NCBI RefSeq assembly: GCF_001610835.1
Contig: NZ_CP011270.1
Span: forward strand, 6,528,001-6,592,000
From: Planctomyces sp. SH-PL14
GTDB lineage: Bacteria > Planctomycetota > Planctomycetia > Planctomycetales > Planctomycetaceae
Length of the DNA stretch: 64,000 nt
Direction: 5' to 3'
A program made the position numbers and the translations under genes. Positions within the stretch are counted from its first letter, which is position 1. Each line of letters begins with the position of its first letter. Below the pieces are notes generated by a model that had not been told where the DNA came from, did no database searches, and saw only the letters and a program-made list of their open reading frames with translations. Positions 19,746 to 29,527 of this stretch are shown piece by piece.

Positions 19746-20383
19746 AGTTCGCTCCTGGGGTTCCCTGGTGACTGTTGTCGGACTGTCTCGCCGTCCTGCC
19801 GCACTTCAGGAACGTCACCGTTCCACCGCGGTCATGCCGGGACTCGTATTGAGGACACCCTTCCCGCGAAAACTGGCCCAAACTCCGCGCCACCCTCGGC
19901 GCAAAAAAGAACCTCCGCCTGTGCCGTTCGAACTGTCTGGCTGGACCCGCAGTTTGAGGTGGAAACCGCGCTTCCGGGTTGTGTGAGCCGTGGTGCCGAC
20001 GAATCGGTCACCCGGATATACACGCAGCCGAAAGTGCAGCCCCCTGCGAGATAGTTGTAGGGTCCGCGCACTTCACAATTCGTGATCGAACACCGCAGAG
20101 GTGTAAGCTCCGAAGAGCTCAACGGCATGCTAGTCCCGGGGAAGGAGGGGGACAAGGAGTCGTTCCGTTCGTTTGCCGAATTGACAGGAGTTTTGCCGTC
20201 GCTGAACGCGTTCGTCATCCGTCTGCCGCGAACGACGCCTTTGCGGTTGAACATCGAACACGTTGCGAGATTGCGACAGGTCGGATGCCTTCAGGAACCT
20301 GCGCGGCTCAGCAGGAGCTTCGCCCTCCCCGGGCGCGGCGTTAGGATGCCGGAGTCGACTTGCTCGCCGCCGGAAGGTGCTGT
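19746..20383. other. about 640 bp without a supported gene
   Basis: This stretch is less GC-rich than its neighbours and has overlapping open frames on both strands, for example a leftward 140-codon frame at 19832-20254 and a rightward frame at 20082-20483. Neither shows a family motif, signal peptide or convincing ribosome binding site. It may hold the promoter of the PQQ-propeller gene or a decayed gene. Confidence 0.35.
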
Positions 20384-22432
20384 TTGGATCAGGAACCGCC
20401 ATCACGACTTGCGAATGTCTTGTGGCCGACGGCAAGCGGTTTGCGGCTCTGGGCCGGGCTGGTCGTCTGTCTCTGTGGAGTGATTGCCGGGGCCGCGCCG
20501 CCGAAGCTGGAGTACACGCTCGACGGCGTTTCGCCTTTGGCGGAGAAACGGATCGAAGCGGCCGAAGACTTTCTGTCCGCGAAGCAGTGGGATGAGGCGT
20601 TCCGGCTTCTCGATGAAGTCCTCCGCGAGTATCGGCGGGACCTCGTCGAAGCGGAGCCGGGGCGGTGGGTGAGCGTTCCGCGGCGCGTCAGCGAGATCAC
20701 CGCCGCGCTGGAGCCGGAGGGGCTGGCGGCGTACCGCCAGCGGGTCGATGCGCAGGCGTCCGAGTTGTTTCGGGAAGCGGAGGCGGCCGGCGACGTGCCG
20801 CGGCTGGAACGGCTGGTGACGGAGTTCTTTGCCAGTACGCCGGCCGAAGGGGCGCTGTGGCGTCTTGGGGAGCGGTATTGGCAGGCGGGGGAGATTGCCG
20901 CTGCACGGGACGTGTGGCGGTCGCTGATCGCCGAGGGAATGATCGCCCGGAACTACCCATCGCCAACGATGGCCCAGCCGCTGGTTTGGGCGCGTGTGGC
21001 CCTGTGTCACCTGCTGCTCAATGACATCGATTCCGCCAACGGATGTGTCGGGCGGCTCTATGACAACTTTCCCGATGCGACCGGAACGATCGGCGGTCGG
21101 GAGGGACTATTGAAGGAGCTGATTTTAGAGACGATCGAAGAGCGGAGGGCGCATCGGCCCGCCGGAGGGGGATCGGCACCCTGGCAGGGAGCCGGGTCCG
21201 CCGCCGAAACACGGGTGAACGGTCTTCGCTGGTCGTCGGCGGGTGGAGCGGTTCCATCCTTCGGCGACCGCGTCGTACAGGAGGTTCCGGCCGCCTGGTC
21301 GAACGTGCTGCTGGCTTCGACAAACGACCGCGTCCGAGCCCTCGATCTTCGGACCGGCCGGCCGGCGTGGCCTTCGGGGAAGCGCGAGGATGACGGCTCC
21401 GTCTTCGAGACCGATCCGGCCCCGTTGACGGATCCCTGGCCGCGGCCGCTTCATCGTCCGGCGATTGGTGACGGGGTCGGCTTTGTCCGCCTCGGCGTCG
21501 GCGGGAAGCCGAACCGGCTGTCGCTTCTGCAGAACGATACCTCCCGCATTGTGGCCCTCGACCTGAAGGCCGGGGAGGGAAAACTGCTGTGGTCGACGAT
21601 GGCGGGGGATCTGGACCGGTCGCAGTCGTGGGGGTTTGCCAGTTCGCCGGTCGTCTCCGAAGACCGGGTCCTGGCGGTGGTCCGGACGCCGGGGACGGAG
21701 TCACAGTTGGGGGTGGCGTGTCTTTCGGCGAGGACCGGCCAGCGGCTGTGGCTGCGGGCTGTGGGGACCGTGCTGTCCGAGGCGGATCCGCTGTGGGGAC
21801 GCGAGGTGCTCGTGGCCGCGTCCGGGCGGATTGTGCTCAACGTGGCGGGGCTGGTGGCGCTGTTGCGGTTGGATGATGGGTCGGTGGAGTGGGTCGTTCG
21901 CGAGAGCCGGCGGGAGGGGGCGGGTGAGCCGGGTTCGGACCTGACGGCCACGATCGTTCCGCTGGTAGAGAAGGGGACGATCTATGCGGTCGTTGGTCCG
22001 CGGACGGCGGCCTGTCTCGACTGGGAGGACGGGCGGCGGGAGTGGACGGCCGAGTTTGACGACGAGATCGAGGCGGCGGTCGCTCGCGGTGAGAGGATTG
22101 TCGCTTTCGCGGGACGGTCGCTGACGGGGGTCCATATCTGGTCGGGGAAGCCGATGTGGCGGCTGCGGTTTCCGGATGCAGGGATGGGGCCGGGGTGGCA
22201 GGCGGGGCGCGATCTGTTCTGGTCGACGAATGAGGATCTGCTGACGGTTGATCTGGCCCGCGGAAGTGTCGTGCATCGTGTCCCTCTTCCGTTCCGTGGC
22301 GAGCGGGGCAGGGAGGGGATTCAGGGGGGCTGGCTGTCCGGTGCGGCGGGCTCGCTGATTCTGGCTGCGCCGGCGGGCCTGCGTGTCTTTGAGGTTGGTC
22401 CGTCGGCGGACGGGCGAGGCGCCACGCGATGA
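20384..22432 (+). CDS. exported PQQ-like beta-propeller protein
   Basis: A 682-aa protein with an N-terminal export signal (LRLWAGLVVCLCGVIAGAAPP), an alpha-helical TPR-like part (about residues 45-240, AEDFLSAKQWDEAFRLLDEV) and a C-terminal PQQ-type beta-propeller (about 260-670). The propeller shows repeated blade motifs such as VRALDLRTGRPAW, VACLSARTGQRLW and TAACLDWEDGRREW. The TTG at 20384 is chosen because GGAAGG ends 6 nt upstream; a TTG at 20360 is also in frame. No PQQ or catalytic residues were identified, so a structural or interaction role is as likely as catalysis. Confidence 0.85.
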   Translation: MDQEPPSRLANVLWPTASGLRLWAGLVVCLCGVIAGAAPPKLEYTLDGVSPLAEKRIEAAEDFLSAKQWDEAFRLLDEVLREYRRDLVEAEPGRWVSVPRRVSEITAALEPEGLAAYRQRVDAQASELFREAEAAGDVPRLERLVTEFFASTPAEGALWRLGERYWQAGEIAAARDVWRSLIAEGMIARNYPSPTMAQPLVWARVALCHLLLNDIDSANGCVGRLYDNFPDATGTIGGREGLLKELILETIEERRAHRPAGGGSAPWQGAGSAAETRVNGLRWSSAGGAVPSFGDRVVQEVPAAWSNVLLASTNDRVRALDLRTGRPAWPSGKREDDGSVFETDPAPLTDPWPRPLHRPAIGDGVGFVRLGVGGKPNRLSLLQNDTSRIVALDLKAGEGKLLWSTMAGDLDRSQSWGFASSPVVSEDRVLAVVRTPGTESQLGVACLSARTGQRLWLRAVGTVLSEADPLWGREVLVAASGRIVLNVAGLVALLRLDDGSVEWVVRESRREGAGEPGSDLTATIVPLVEKGTIYAVVGPRTAACLDWEDGRREWTAEFDDEIEAAVARGERIVAFAGRSLTGVHIWSGKPMWRLRFPDAGMGPGWQAGRDLFWSTNEDLLTVDLARGSVVHRVPLPFRGERGREGIQGGWLSGAAGSLILAAPAGLRVFEVGPSADGRGATR

Positions 22433-22462
22433 TCTGGACGGTCCGGGTCGTGGCGGGTCGGG

Positions 22463-22828
22463 AGGGCGCATTCGTCGATTGGTCGTTGCCAAATACTGAC
22501 CAACCGGGTCCAGGGGCACCCTGGTGGGGAGTGCAGAGGGGCAACGCTCCTTTGCCCGCCGGAGGCCTGGCCGTCGAGAGATGTCTGAAGGAGTGAGTGT
22601 CCAGACGCGGACACTGTGTCGTATGCCCCCTTACCAACCCGCGGGGATTCCAGTGCGAGCGGCGAGTTCTCAACGCTGGTCCCACAAAGCGGACATCCGT
22701 TGTTTACCAAGGTTCCTCGTTGAAGTGCCTCCGGCGGCAAGGGCCTGTGTTGTTTTTTTGGCCCCCTTGACCCCAGGCTGCCGTCGCACGTTGGGTTTGA
22801 GGTAGCAGTGTCGCATCGGCAAGGACGC
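22463..22828 (-). repeat. structured intergenic repeat, copy 2
   Basis: Reverse-oriented copy with core 22503-22828. Its lower end continues into GGGCGCATTCGTCGATTGGT (22464-22483), which matches the inverted ends of copy 12, so this copy keeps one full terminus. The left-arm loop is the long CCAAAAAAACAACACAGG module. It lies between two rightward genes and ends about 50 bp before the PaaK-like start. Confidence 0.88.
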
Positions 22829-22875
22829 CGTTCGGCAGGCTTGTCGGAGACCCGACTCCGATTCACGATACGGGA

Positions 22876-24150
22876 ATGGATTCGCTTCCCGCCTCCCGCA
22901 CTGCGATCGAACGCGTTCAGCTCAACAAACTCCGCATGCTGCTGCGCGCCCTCTGGCAGCGCAACCCCTTCTGGACAGCGCGGCTCCAGGTCGCCGGCGT
23001 CACTCCGGAAATCACCAGCCTCGCCGACTTCCGCCGCCTCCCGTTCACGACGAAGCAGGAACTCGTCGACGACCAGAACACCCACGCCCCCTACGGCACC
23101 AACCTGACGTTCCCGCTCCCGCAGTACGTCCGCCTCCACCAGACCTCCGGCACGACCGGTCGCCCCATGCGGTGGCTCGACACCCAGGACAGCTGGGACT
23201 GGTTCATGCGGTGCTGGAGCCAGATCTACACCGCCGCCGGCGTCGAACGCGACGCCGTCGTCGCCTTCCCGTTCTCCTTCGGCCCGTTCATCGGCTTCTG
23301 GGCCGCCTTCGATGGCGCCGTCCGCCGCGGCTACCGCTGCCTCCCCCTCGGCGGGCTGGCGACCGAGACGCGGCTCGACGTGATCGTCGAGAACCGCGCC
23401 ACCGTCGTCTGCTGCACCCCGACCTACGCCCTCCGGATGACCGACGTCGCCGAGCAGCGGGGGATGGACCTCCGCAAGGCCTCGGTCCGACGGTTCATCT
23501 TCGCCGGCGAACCGGGGGCGTGCCTGGAGCCGATCCGCGATCGGATTCACGACGTCTGGGGAGCCCGGGTCTTCGACCACTGGGGGATGACCGACATCGG
23601 CTCGCTCGGGATCGAGCACGAGTGCGAACCGGGTGTGCTGCGGATCCTGGAGTCCGAGTGCATCGGCGAGATCGTCCATCCCGAGACCGGCGAGCCGATC
23701 CCGGCGGGTGAACTGGGCGAGCTCGTGATCACGAACCTCGGCCGCCACGGCCAGCCGGTACTGCGCTACCGGACTGGCGACCTCGTCCGGGCCGCCACGA
23801 CGCCCGCTCCCGATGGGGCTGAGACGCTACGGTTGCCCGGAGGGATCCTCGGCCGGACCGACGACATGGTCGTGATCCGCGGGAACAACGTCTTTCCGTC
23901 GAGCATCGATGCGGTGATGCGGTCGATTCCCGACGTGATTGAGTACCGGGCGACGGTGAAGACGGTGCGGGCGATGCCGCATCTCGTCCTCGAAGTCGAG
24001 CCCCGCACGGCAGAGGTCGCGGCCGCGCTGGCCAGCGTTGTGCAGCGGGCGTTTCGGGAGCGGCTGGGGTTTCAGACGGAAGTTGCCCTGGCGGAGATGA
24101 ACTCGCTTCCGCGGTTCGAGCTCAAGGCCCGCCGGTTCCACCGTGTATAG
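22876..24150 (+). CDS. phenylacetate-CoA ligase-like (PaaK family) AMP-forming enzyme
   Basis: A 424-aa member of the PaaK-like branch of the ANL adenylating superfamily. The P-loop is TSGTTGRP (T90-P97); the A5 motif is DHWGMTDIGSLGIEHEC, and YRTGDLVR holds the ribose-binding Asp. ILGRTDDMVVIRGNNVFPSS is the hinge and start of the C-terminal domain, typical of PaaK. The C-terminal lysine region RFELKARRFHRV is present. The acid substrate is unknown. Followed by two small genes on the same strand. Confidence 0.88.
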   Translation: MDSLPASRTAIERVQLNKLRMLLRALWQRNPFWTARLQVAGVTPEITSLADFRRLPFTTKQELVDDQNTHAPYGTNLTFPLPQYVRLHQTSGTTGRPMRWLDTQDSWDWFMRCWSQIYTAAGVERDAVVAFPFSFGPFIGFWAAFDGAVRRGYRCLPLGGLATETRLDVIVENRATVVCCTPTYALRMTDVAEQRGMDLRKASVRRFIFAGEPGACLEPIRDRIHDVWGARVFDHWGMTDIGSLGIEHECEPGVLRILESECIGEIVHPETGEPIPAGELGELVITNLGRHGQPVLRYRTGDLVRAATTPAPDGAETLRLPGGILGRTDDMVVIRGNNVFPSSIDAVMRSIPDVIEYRATVKTVRAMPHLVLEVEPRTAEVAAALASVVQRAFRERLGFQTEVALAEMNSLPRFELKARRFHRV

Positions 24151-24201
24151 GTCTCTCTGCCTTGCGCTCATCTTGCGGAGCAAGATGGCTACAGTGGTGC
24201 C

Positions 24202-24723
24202 ATGACACCCTTTCAGGAGAGCCTGGTCGTCTGGACTGCCCGCGCGGCGGTGGCGGCTTATGCTGTCTCGATCGGGAGCTGGCTGTGGCGGCCCCGCACG
24301 GGGGCGGGGAGTGAGCGGGCTCGGCTGGTCTCGGATGTCGCGTGGACGATCGCTGGGGGTGTGTTTCTCGTTCACGTCGGGCTGGCGTTTCACTATCTCC
24401 ATCACTGGAGTCACGCCGCGGCGATGCAGCACACCGCCGAACGGACCGCCCAGGCCCTCGGGCAGGCGGTGGGGGAGGGGATCTACGTCAACTACGTCTT
24501 CCTGGCGTGGTGGTTCGCCGACCTCGTGCTTCTGTGGACCTGGCCCGCCGTCCGCAGTTCCGCCTACCGCGGGGCGGTTCACGCCTTCTTCGCCTTCATC
24601 CTGTTTAACGCCACGATTGTGTTTGGGCCGCCGTGGTGGCGGTGGACGCTGATTCCGGTGGGACTCGCCGCCGTCGCCGCACTCCAGGCAAGGCGACTGC
24701 AACCTTTGCGAGTGCAGGAATGA
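24202..24723 (+). CDS. hypothetical histidine-rich membrane protein
   Basis: A 173-aa protein with about four membrane segments. Several histidines cluster around the second segment (HVGLAFHYLHHWSHAAAMQH, about residues 57-76), which could bind heme or metal, though no family was recognised. The stop overlaps the next start as ATGA, which indicates translational coupling with the following gene. Confidence 0.7.
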   Translation: MTPFQESLVVWTARAAVAAYAVSIGSWLWRPRTGAGSERARLVSDVAWTIAGGVFLVHVGLAFHYLHHWSHAAAMQHTAERTAQALGQAVGEGIYVNYVFLAWWFADLVLLWTWPAVRSSAYRGAVHAFFAFILFNATIVFGPPWWRWTLIPVGLAAVAALQARRLQPLRVQE

Positions 24724-25241
24724 GCGACAATCAGGTGGATGCCAGAGTCGATCGTGTCGTCGCGAACCTGCAGGCGAAGGGAATCGAGATCCGCAGGGCG
24801 AACAATCTCAGTGTCGTTCAGACCCTTGAACAAGATGCGAACGGAACTTGCCCGGCTTTCTTTCGAAGTCTGGTGTCCCGATATACCTATCCGCAGTTGG
24901 AGATCGGCCCGCTCTTGATGTTTGCGAGCCAGGGAGGACGGTCCTCGAACGATCTCAGCGTGGCCCCGTTTCGAGATCCGATCCTCGCTCAGTGGATGAA
25001 GACAAATCGTCTCCTGCAGATCGGTCGTGCTGTCAGCCGTTTCTACGATCCGATCTGTCTTCCCCTGCGAGGCTTCAACGCACTTTCAACGAAGGACCCG
25101 CTCCGCCAGTTCAACCACGAGGCGATCTTGCAGGAGGAGGCCGAAATCAGTCCCGTCGAAACGTGGAACTCCTGGATCGAGTTGCTTGAATGGTCGGAGT
25201 GCTCTGTAGTCGACTCCGAGCTCGACGACAGTCCCGAGTAA
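24720..25241 (+). CDS. hypothetical cytosolic protein, possibly SUKH/Smi1-Knr4-like
   Basis: A 173-aa soluble protein starting at the ATG overlapping the previous stop (ATGA). The segment CPAFFRSLVSRYTYPQLEIGPLLMF (about residues 42-66), followed by a conserved-looking FYDPICLPLRGFN and QFNHEAIL, recalls short SUKH (SMI1/KNR4) domain proteins, some of which are immunity proteins in toxin systems. No toxin gene is adjacent. The family call is tentative and rests on remembered motif shape. Confidence 0.6.
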   Translation: MSDNQVDARVDRVVANLQAKGIEIRRANNLSVVQTLEQDANGTCPAFFRSLVSRYTYPQLEIGPLLMFASQGGRSSNDLSVAPFRDPILAQWMKTNRLLQIGRAVSRFYDPICLPLRGFNALSTKDPLRQFNHEAILQEEAEISPVETWNSWIELLEWSECSVVDSELDDSPE

Positions 25242-25268
25242 TGCGTTCGACCATCCGAAGGCGACTCA

Positions 25269-27461
25269 CTACACCTGCCACATCCGCTGGTCGAAGTCGG
25301 TCGAGGGGACGGCGGCGTCGATGTAGCCTTCGCCCGGGGCTCGGTCGAGACTCTGCCGCTCGCTGTAGACCTCGACGAAGAGGTGCAGCGACGCCCCCGG
25401 CTTGACCCCCAGCGACGCCAGCGGGACGCCGATCTCCACGAGGTCGGAAAGGGCGACCCGGATTCCCGTGGCCGGCGACTCTTTGCCGTCCCGCAGGAAC
25501 GTTGGTGTTCCCGCCTTCCCGTCCGAGATCGGAATCCGGACTTCGGTCCCGTCCGGTTCGAGGAACCGCAGCCGGAGTTCGTCCACGTCGGCCAAGTCTT
25601 CTGCCGCCTTGCCGGTCGTGTCGACCCGCACGAGCAGGTTCTCGTTGTCGAAGCCGAAGTAGACCTGCTTGATGACGCCGGTCGTGACCTTGGTCATCGT
25701 CCCGCGTTCGCTGCCGGCGGTGTAGACGCCGGCCATGAGCCAGTCGAAGTAATTCCGCTTGGCGTCGAACCGGACCCGCAGCAGGCTCCGCGGCTGCGAG
25801 TGGATGATCCGCTTCTCCAGCCGCTTGATCGGGCGGAAGAGATGCGAGGGGACCGCTTCGCCGAGGAGCTGGTAGATGTTCTGCAGGTGGCGGCGGAAGA
25901 GCTGGTCGAACAGCGCGTCCTGGGCCGAACTGTGATCGTCGCCGTACCACCAGAACCAGTCGCTTCCTTCCGCGATCATGAGTTCGCGGCGGGCGGCGGT
26001 CAGGACCTCGGCGGAGTGCTTCGCCGCCTTCTCCGCCTTGACGAGCACTTCGCGGGCGAGGTGCAGGGCGTCCCAGGCGTCGCGGTCTTCGCGGTGGCCG
26101 ATCCAGATGTAGAAGTCGTGGTTGATCCAGCTTCCGGCGAAGAGGCGGTTGATCTTGTCGGTCGCCGGGTGGCGGTCGAGGTGGTCCTGGACCCGGACCG
26201 GTTCCAGGTACGGATGCTTCGCCGCTTCACGGTAGAGCGTGCGGAGGAACGTCACGCCGCCGTCGCGGTAGTACTCCCAGCAGTTTTCGCCGTCGAGGAT
26301 GATCGGAATCAGCGGCGGGTTGCCCCCCGAGTGCCCGCGGCAGGCGCGGCCGATGTCCGTGCACTTGTGGAGCATGTCCTTGGCGGACCAGACCGAGTCC
26401 GGATTCCGCTGGTACTCGAAGCCGACGAGGTCGCTCAGGCCGTGGTCGCGGAAGATGATCTGGAGGCTCTGGCCGTCCGCCTCGACGCGCCACGGGCGGT
26501 AGAGCATCTCCGGGCGGTTGATGTGGTGCGATGCGGTCCGGTGGACGAAGAAGTCGGTCGAGTGCGACAGGATCTCTTCGTCGGTGGCGATCCACTCGAT
26601 GCCAGTCTCGGCAATCGCGCCGAGGATGTCCTGCGAGACCGAGCCTTCCGAAGGCCACATGCCGCGGGGCTTGGAGCCGAAGACCTCTTCGTGTTGGGCG
26701 ACCCCCATCTTGAGGTGTTGCCGGGCGTCTTCCTTGTACTGGTCGAGGTACTTGGGGAGGTCGCACTGCGGCATCGCCTGGCGGGCGGCCCGCTTGTCCC
26801 ACAGGAGCGGGAGGATCGGGTGGTAGAAGGGGGTGGTCGTCAGCTCGACCTGGCCGCCGGCCGAGAGTTTGGCGTGGAGCGGCAGGATGTCGGCCATGAT
26901 GGCCCGCTGCTTCTCGAGGAGCCAGGCCTTTTCGGCTTCGGTCCAGTCGCGGCCTTTCTCGCGGAACTTGCGGAGTTCCTTGTCCTGTTCGAAGACGAGC
27001 TCGTGGATCCAGGTGAGGTTGCTCCAGACCTGGAGGTCGCGGAGGTCCTGTACGTTGAAGTGCGAGAGGGCCTGTTCTCCGGTGAACCGGCCGGGGGACC
27101 GCTTGTGGTAGAGCTCGCGGTACCGGGGGTACGGGTCGATCATGTTGGCCGGGTTGGCCATGAAGAAATGATCGAGCAGGTAGTAGGCGTCGGTCCGGTC
27201 GAGGCTGTCGGCGGGAGCGCGGGAGACGTCGAGGTGGCGGTCGCTGCCGCCGTTGACGTATCGCTGGATCTGGACGACGAGGCTGGGGACGAGGTTGATG
27301 GAGCAGCGGAACTCAGGGACCTCCTGGATGTGGAGGGCCATGCCGATGTAGTCCTTCGTGCCGTGGAGCCGGACCCACGGCATCAGCGTTTCGCCGGTGA
27401 TGTCGTCGGGGTAGTAGGGCTGATGTTGGTGCCAGAAGAAGGCGACGGAAGCTTTGCTCAT
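25269..27461 (-). CDS. glycoside hydrolase family 57 protein
   Basis: A 730-aa GH57 protein (alpha-amylase/4-alpha-glucanotransferase superfamily), likely acting on alpha-glucans in the cytoplasm; no signal peptide is visible. Conserved region 1 is HQHQPYY (H11-Y17). GMWPSEGSVSQDIL contains the probable nucleophile Glu, and WIATDEEIL follows. HVLLILDGENCWEYY-like sequence (LIPIILDGENCWEYYRDGG) corresponds to a later conserved region with the acid/base Asp. The C-terminal 250 residues are helical then beta-rich. Monocistronic. Confidence 0.9.
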   Translation of the reverse strand: MSKASVAFFWHQHQPYYPDDITGETLMPWVRLHGTKDYIGMALHIQEVPEFRCSINLVPSLVVQIQRYVNGGSDRHLDVSRAPADSLDRTDAYYLLDHFFMANPANMIDPYPRYRELYHKRSPGRFTGEQALSHFNVQDLRDLQVWSNLTWIHELVFEQDKELRKFREKGRDWTEAEKAWLLEKQRAIMADILPLHAKLSAGGQVELTTTPFYHPILPLLWDKRAARQAMPQCDLPKYLDQYKEDARQHLKMGVAQHEEVFGSKPRGMWPSEGSVSQDILGAIAETGIEWIATDEEILSHSTDFFVHRTASHHINRPEMLYRPWRVEADGQSLQIIFRDHGLSDLVGFEYQRNPDSVWSAKDMLHKCTDIGRACRGHSGGNPPLIPIILDGENCWEYYRDGGVTFLRTLYREAAKHPYLEPVRVQDHLDRHPATDKINRLFAGSWINHDFYIWIGHREDRDAWDALHLAREVLVKAEKAAKHSAEVLTAARRELMIAEGSDWFWWYGDDHSSAQDALFDQLFRRHLQNIYQLLGEAVPSHLFRPIKRLEKRIIHSQPRSLLRVRFDAKRNYFDWLMAGVYTAGSERGTMTKVTTGVIKQVYFGFDNENLLVRVDTTGKAAEDLADVDELRLRFLEPDGTEVRIPISDGKAGTPTFLRDGKESPATGIRVALSDLVEIGVPLASLGVKPGASLHLFVEVYSERQSLDRAPGEGYIDAAVPSTDFDQRMWQV

Positions 27462-27612
27462 CAGGCTGCGGCGACGATGGTGGGGAGATTCGGCTCAAAC
27501 CGGGTTGGATTGGGAGTTTAGTCCATTCGGGCGATCGGACGAGCGGAGTCCGCTTTGGAGCCGGAAGTTGAGATTGACAAACGGGGGGAGCTGCGTTGGG
27601 GAGGCGAGACGC

Positions 27613-27927
27613 GCGCTTGCCGGCACGACGTTGTTAGCTCAAACCCAACGTGCCACGGCAGGCTGGGGGCAAGGGGGCCACGCCCCCTTGCCGCCGGAGG
27701 CATTTTCGATGGGGAACCGTGGTCAGCAACGGACATCCCTTTTGTGGTACCGGCGTTGGGGATTCCACACTCGATTTGCAATCCCCGCGGGTTGGTGAGG
27801 GGGGCATACGACACGGTGTCCGCGCTTGGACACGATCTCCTTCAGACATCTCCCGACGGCCAGGCCTCCGGCGGGCAAAGGGGCGTTGCCCCTCTGCACT
27901 CCCCACCAGGGTGCCCCTGGACCCGGT
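27613..27927 (+). repeat. structured intergenic repeat, copy 3
   Basis: Forward copy with a short left-arm hairpin GGGGGCCACGCCCCC, both inverted arms and the GTGTCC/GGACAC hairpin. Its right end (ACCCGGT) stops 3 bp before the stop codon of the leftward TPR gene. Flanked by genes transcribed in the same direction. Confidence 0.9.
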
Positions 27928-27930
27928 GAT

Positions 27931-29121
27931 TTAGAATGCTGGGACGCTCATCAGGCCTGCACTCTGCGTCGGAGCAGTTGACGTCGCCTGCGGCATCGGC
28001 TGCGTCGACCACGTCGTCGCCGTCGGGACCCCGCCACCACTGAAAGAGACATTCTGAGCGAACGGATTCGTCCCCGGCGCCACCGGCTTACCATCAACAG
28101 TCACACTGACAATCTGCCCCCCCGGAGGAAGACTCCCCGGATCAAAATACTGCTGATACTGCTGGGCCGCGACGGCGTTCATCGGACCCGGGACAGAACC
28201 GCCCTGCGGCATCTCCCCACCCTGCGACATCATGCTCGCCTGCCCGGTCGGCTGGCCGTCGAACGACGCGGTGATGATCCCATTCCCGCCCGCCGAGCCC
28301 GACAGCGCGGCGGCCTGGGCCTGATACTGCTGCTGCGTCGGATCGAGGCCAATCGCCTGGTTGTACATCGCGACCGCTTCCGGGTTTCTTCCCTGGCGGC
28401 CATAGATCTGCCCCATGTGGGCCAGCACGCGGGAATCGCGGGGGCTGATCTGGCGGGCCCGCTGCAGCGACTGCTCCGCCGCCGTGAGGTTGCCGGTGTT
28501 GCCGTGGAGCGCGGCCAGTTCGAGCTGCGGCTCGGCCGAGTTCGGCTGGCTTCCGGCCCAGGCGGAGAGGAGTTGCGTGGCGTCGTTGGTCCGCCCCTGA
28601 TCCTGCATCAGCTTGGCGAGGCCGTGGTAGGAGGGCTGGTGCGTCGGATCGGCGGCGATGCCGCGGCGGTACGCCTGCTCGGCGGCGGGAAGGTCCCCCT
28701 GCTTGTGCATGGCGGCCGCGAGGTTGAAGGCGTAATCCGCATTGTCCGGATTCGCGGCGACCGCCTGCTCGAAGTCACGACGGGCGACCTCGTAGTTCCC
28801 CTGCTTGAAGGCCCGGCGGCCCGAGTAGTTGTAGGCCATGCTGCTCGTCGCCCCGCAGCCGCACAGGGAGCAGGCAAGTCCGATCCAGACCAGCCCCGCA
28901 ATACCCATGCAGAACCGCCAGACGCGGGACGCGAGGGGGTGGAGATTCGGCGAGTGGCGGCGCGCGACGGCGAAAGTCGAAGGCAGCTCAGTCGTGGGCA
29001 TGGGGATCTCGATGTGCTGCGGACCGCCGGGGAAGGGGAGGGCGACCTGGGCGGACGCCGGGGCGGGGGCGGGCAACGGCACGAAGGGGGGAAATCGAGG
29101 GATGGGAACCGTCGGCAGCAT
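27931..29121 (-). CDS. TPR-repeat lipoprotein
   Basis: An exported protein of up to 396 aa. Its hydrophobic segment ends in a lipobox-like LCGC (MGIAGLVWIGLACSLCGCG), followed by four to five TPR units (about residues 95-270: YNYSGRRAFKQGNYEVARRD, NLAAAMHKQGDLPAAEQAYR, and so on) and a Gln/Pro/Gly-rich C-terminal tail with VSVTVDGKPVAPGTNPFAQN. The start is unclear: ATGs at 29121, 29001 and 28908 are in frame and none has a good ribosome binding site. 28908 gives the shortest signal sequence but no basic n-region. The role is probably protein-protein interaction in the envelope. Confidence 0.78.
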   Translation of the reverse strand: MLPTVPIPRFPPFVPLPAPAPASAQVALPFPGGPQHIEIPMPTTELPSTFAVARRHSPNLHPLASRVWRFCMGIAGLVWIGLACSLCGCGATSSMAYNYSGRRAFKQGNYEVARRDFEQAVAANPDNADYAFNLAAAMHKQGDLPAAEQAYRRGIAADPTHQPSYHGLAKLMQDQGRTNDATQLLSAWAGSQPNSAEPQLELAALHGNTGNLTAAEQSLQRARQISPRDSRVLAHMGQIYGRQGRNPEAVAMYNQAIGLDPTQQQYQAQAAALSGSAGGNGIITASFDGQPTGQASMMSQGGEMPQGGSVPGPMNAVAAQQYQQYFDPGSLPPGGQIVSVTVDGKPVAPGTNPFAQNVSFSGGGVPTATTWSTQPMPQATSTAPTQSAGLMSVPAF

Positions 29122-29527
29122 CAGAATGCGCCAATGGTTACGGCGAAAACTAGCAGGGATTGCCGAAACGGAACAAGACGTTCCGGCGGCCCGTTGCCGG
29201 GCGCAGGGGCCTCTTGGCCAGTCCGAGAGGTCGATTCTGCGCGTAAGTCCCTGCAGGCTCGACGACTTTCGACGATCGGCATCGATCGGCCGATCCTGCG
29301 GCTCCCCGCGCAGTTTCTGCCGAAGTCCGCGATTCCTGCGGCGGTCGGGGAGTTTGGCTCAAGTCGGGAAGAGGGAGCTCGGCCCGCCTCGATCTCGCGA
29401 GGGGGCTGCGACCGGCAGCGCGATCGCTCTATGACGGCGAATGGTCGAAACTGTCCGGCGTTGCGCCGGGTATCTGCCCCTGATGCTTCGCTTGCGGTGT
29501 TCCTGCCGACCGACTCATGCTTCCCTC

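Noticed and set aside
25383-27521. 712-codon rightward open frame
   Set aside because: Antisense shadow of the GH57 gene; no family motif.
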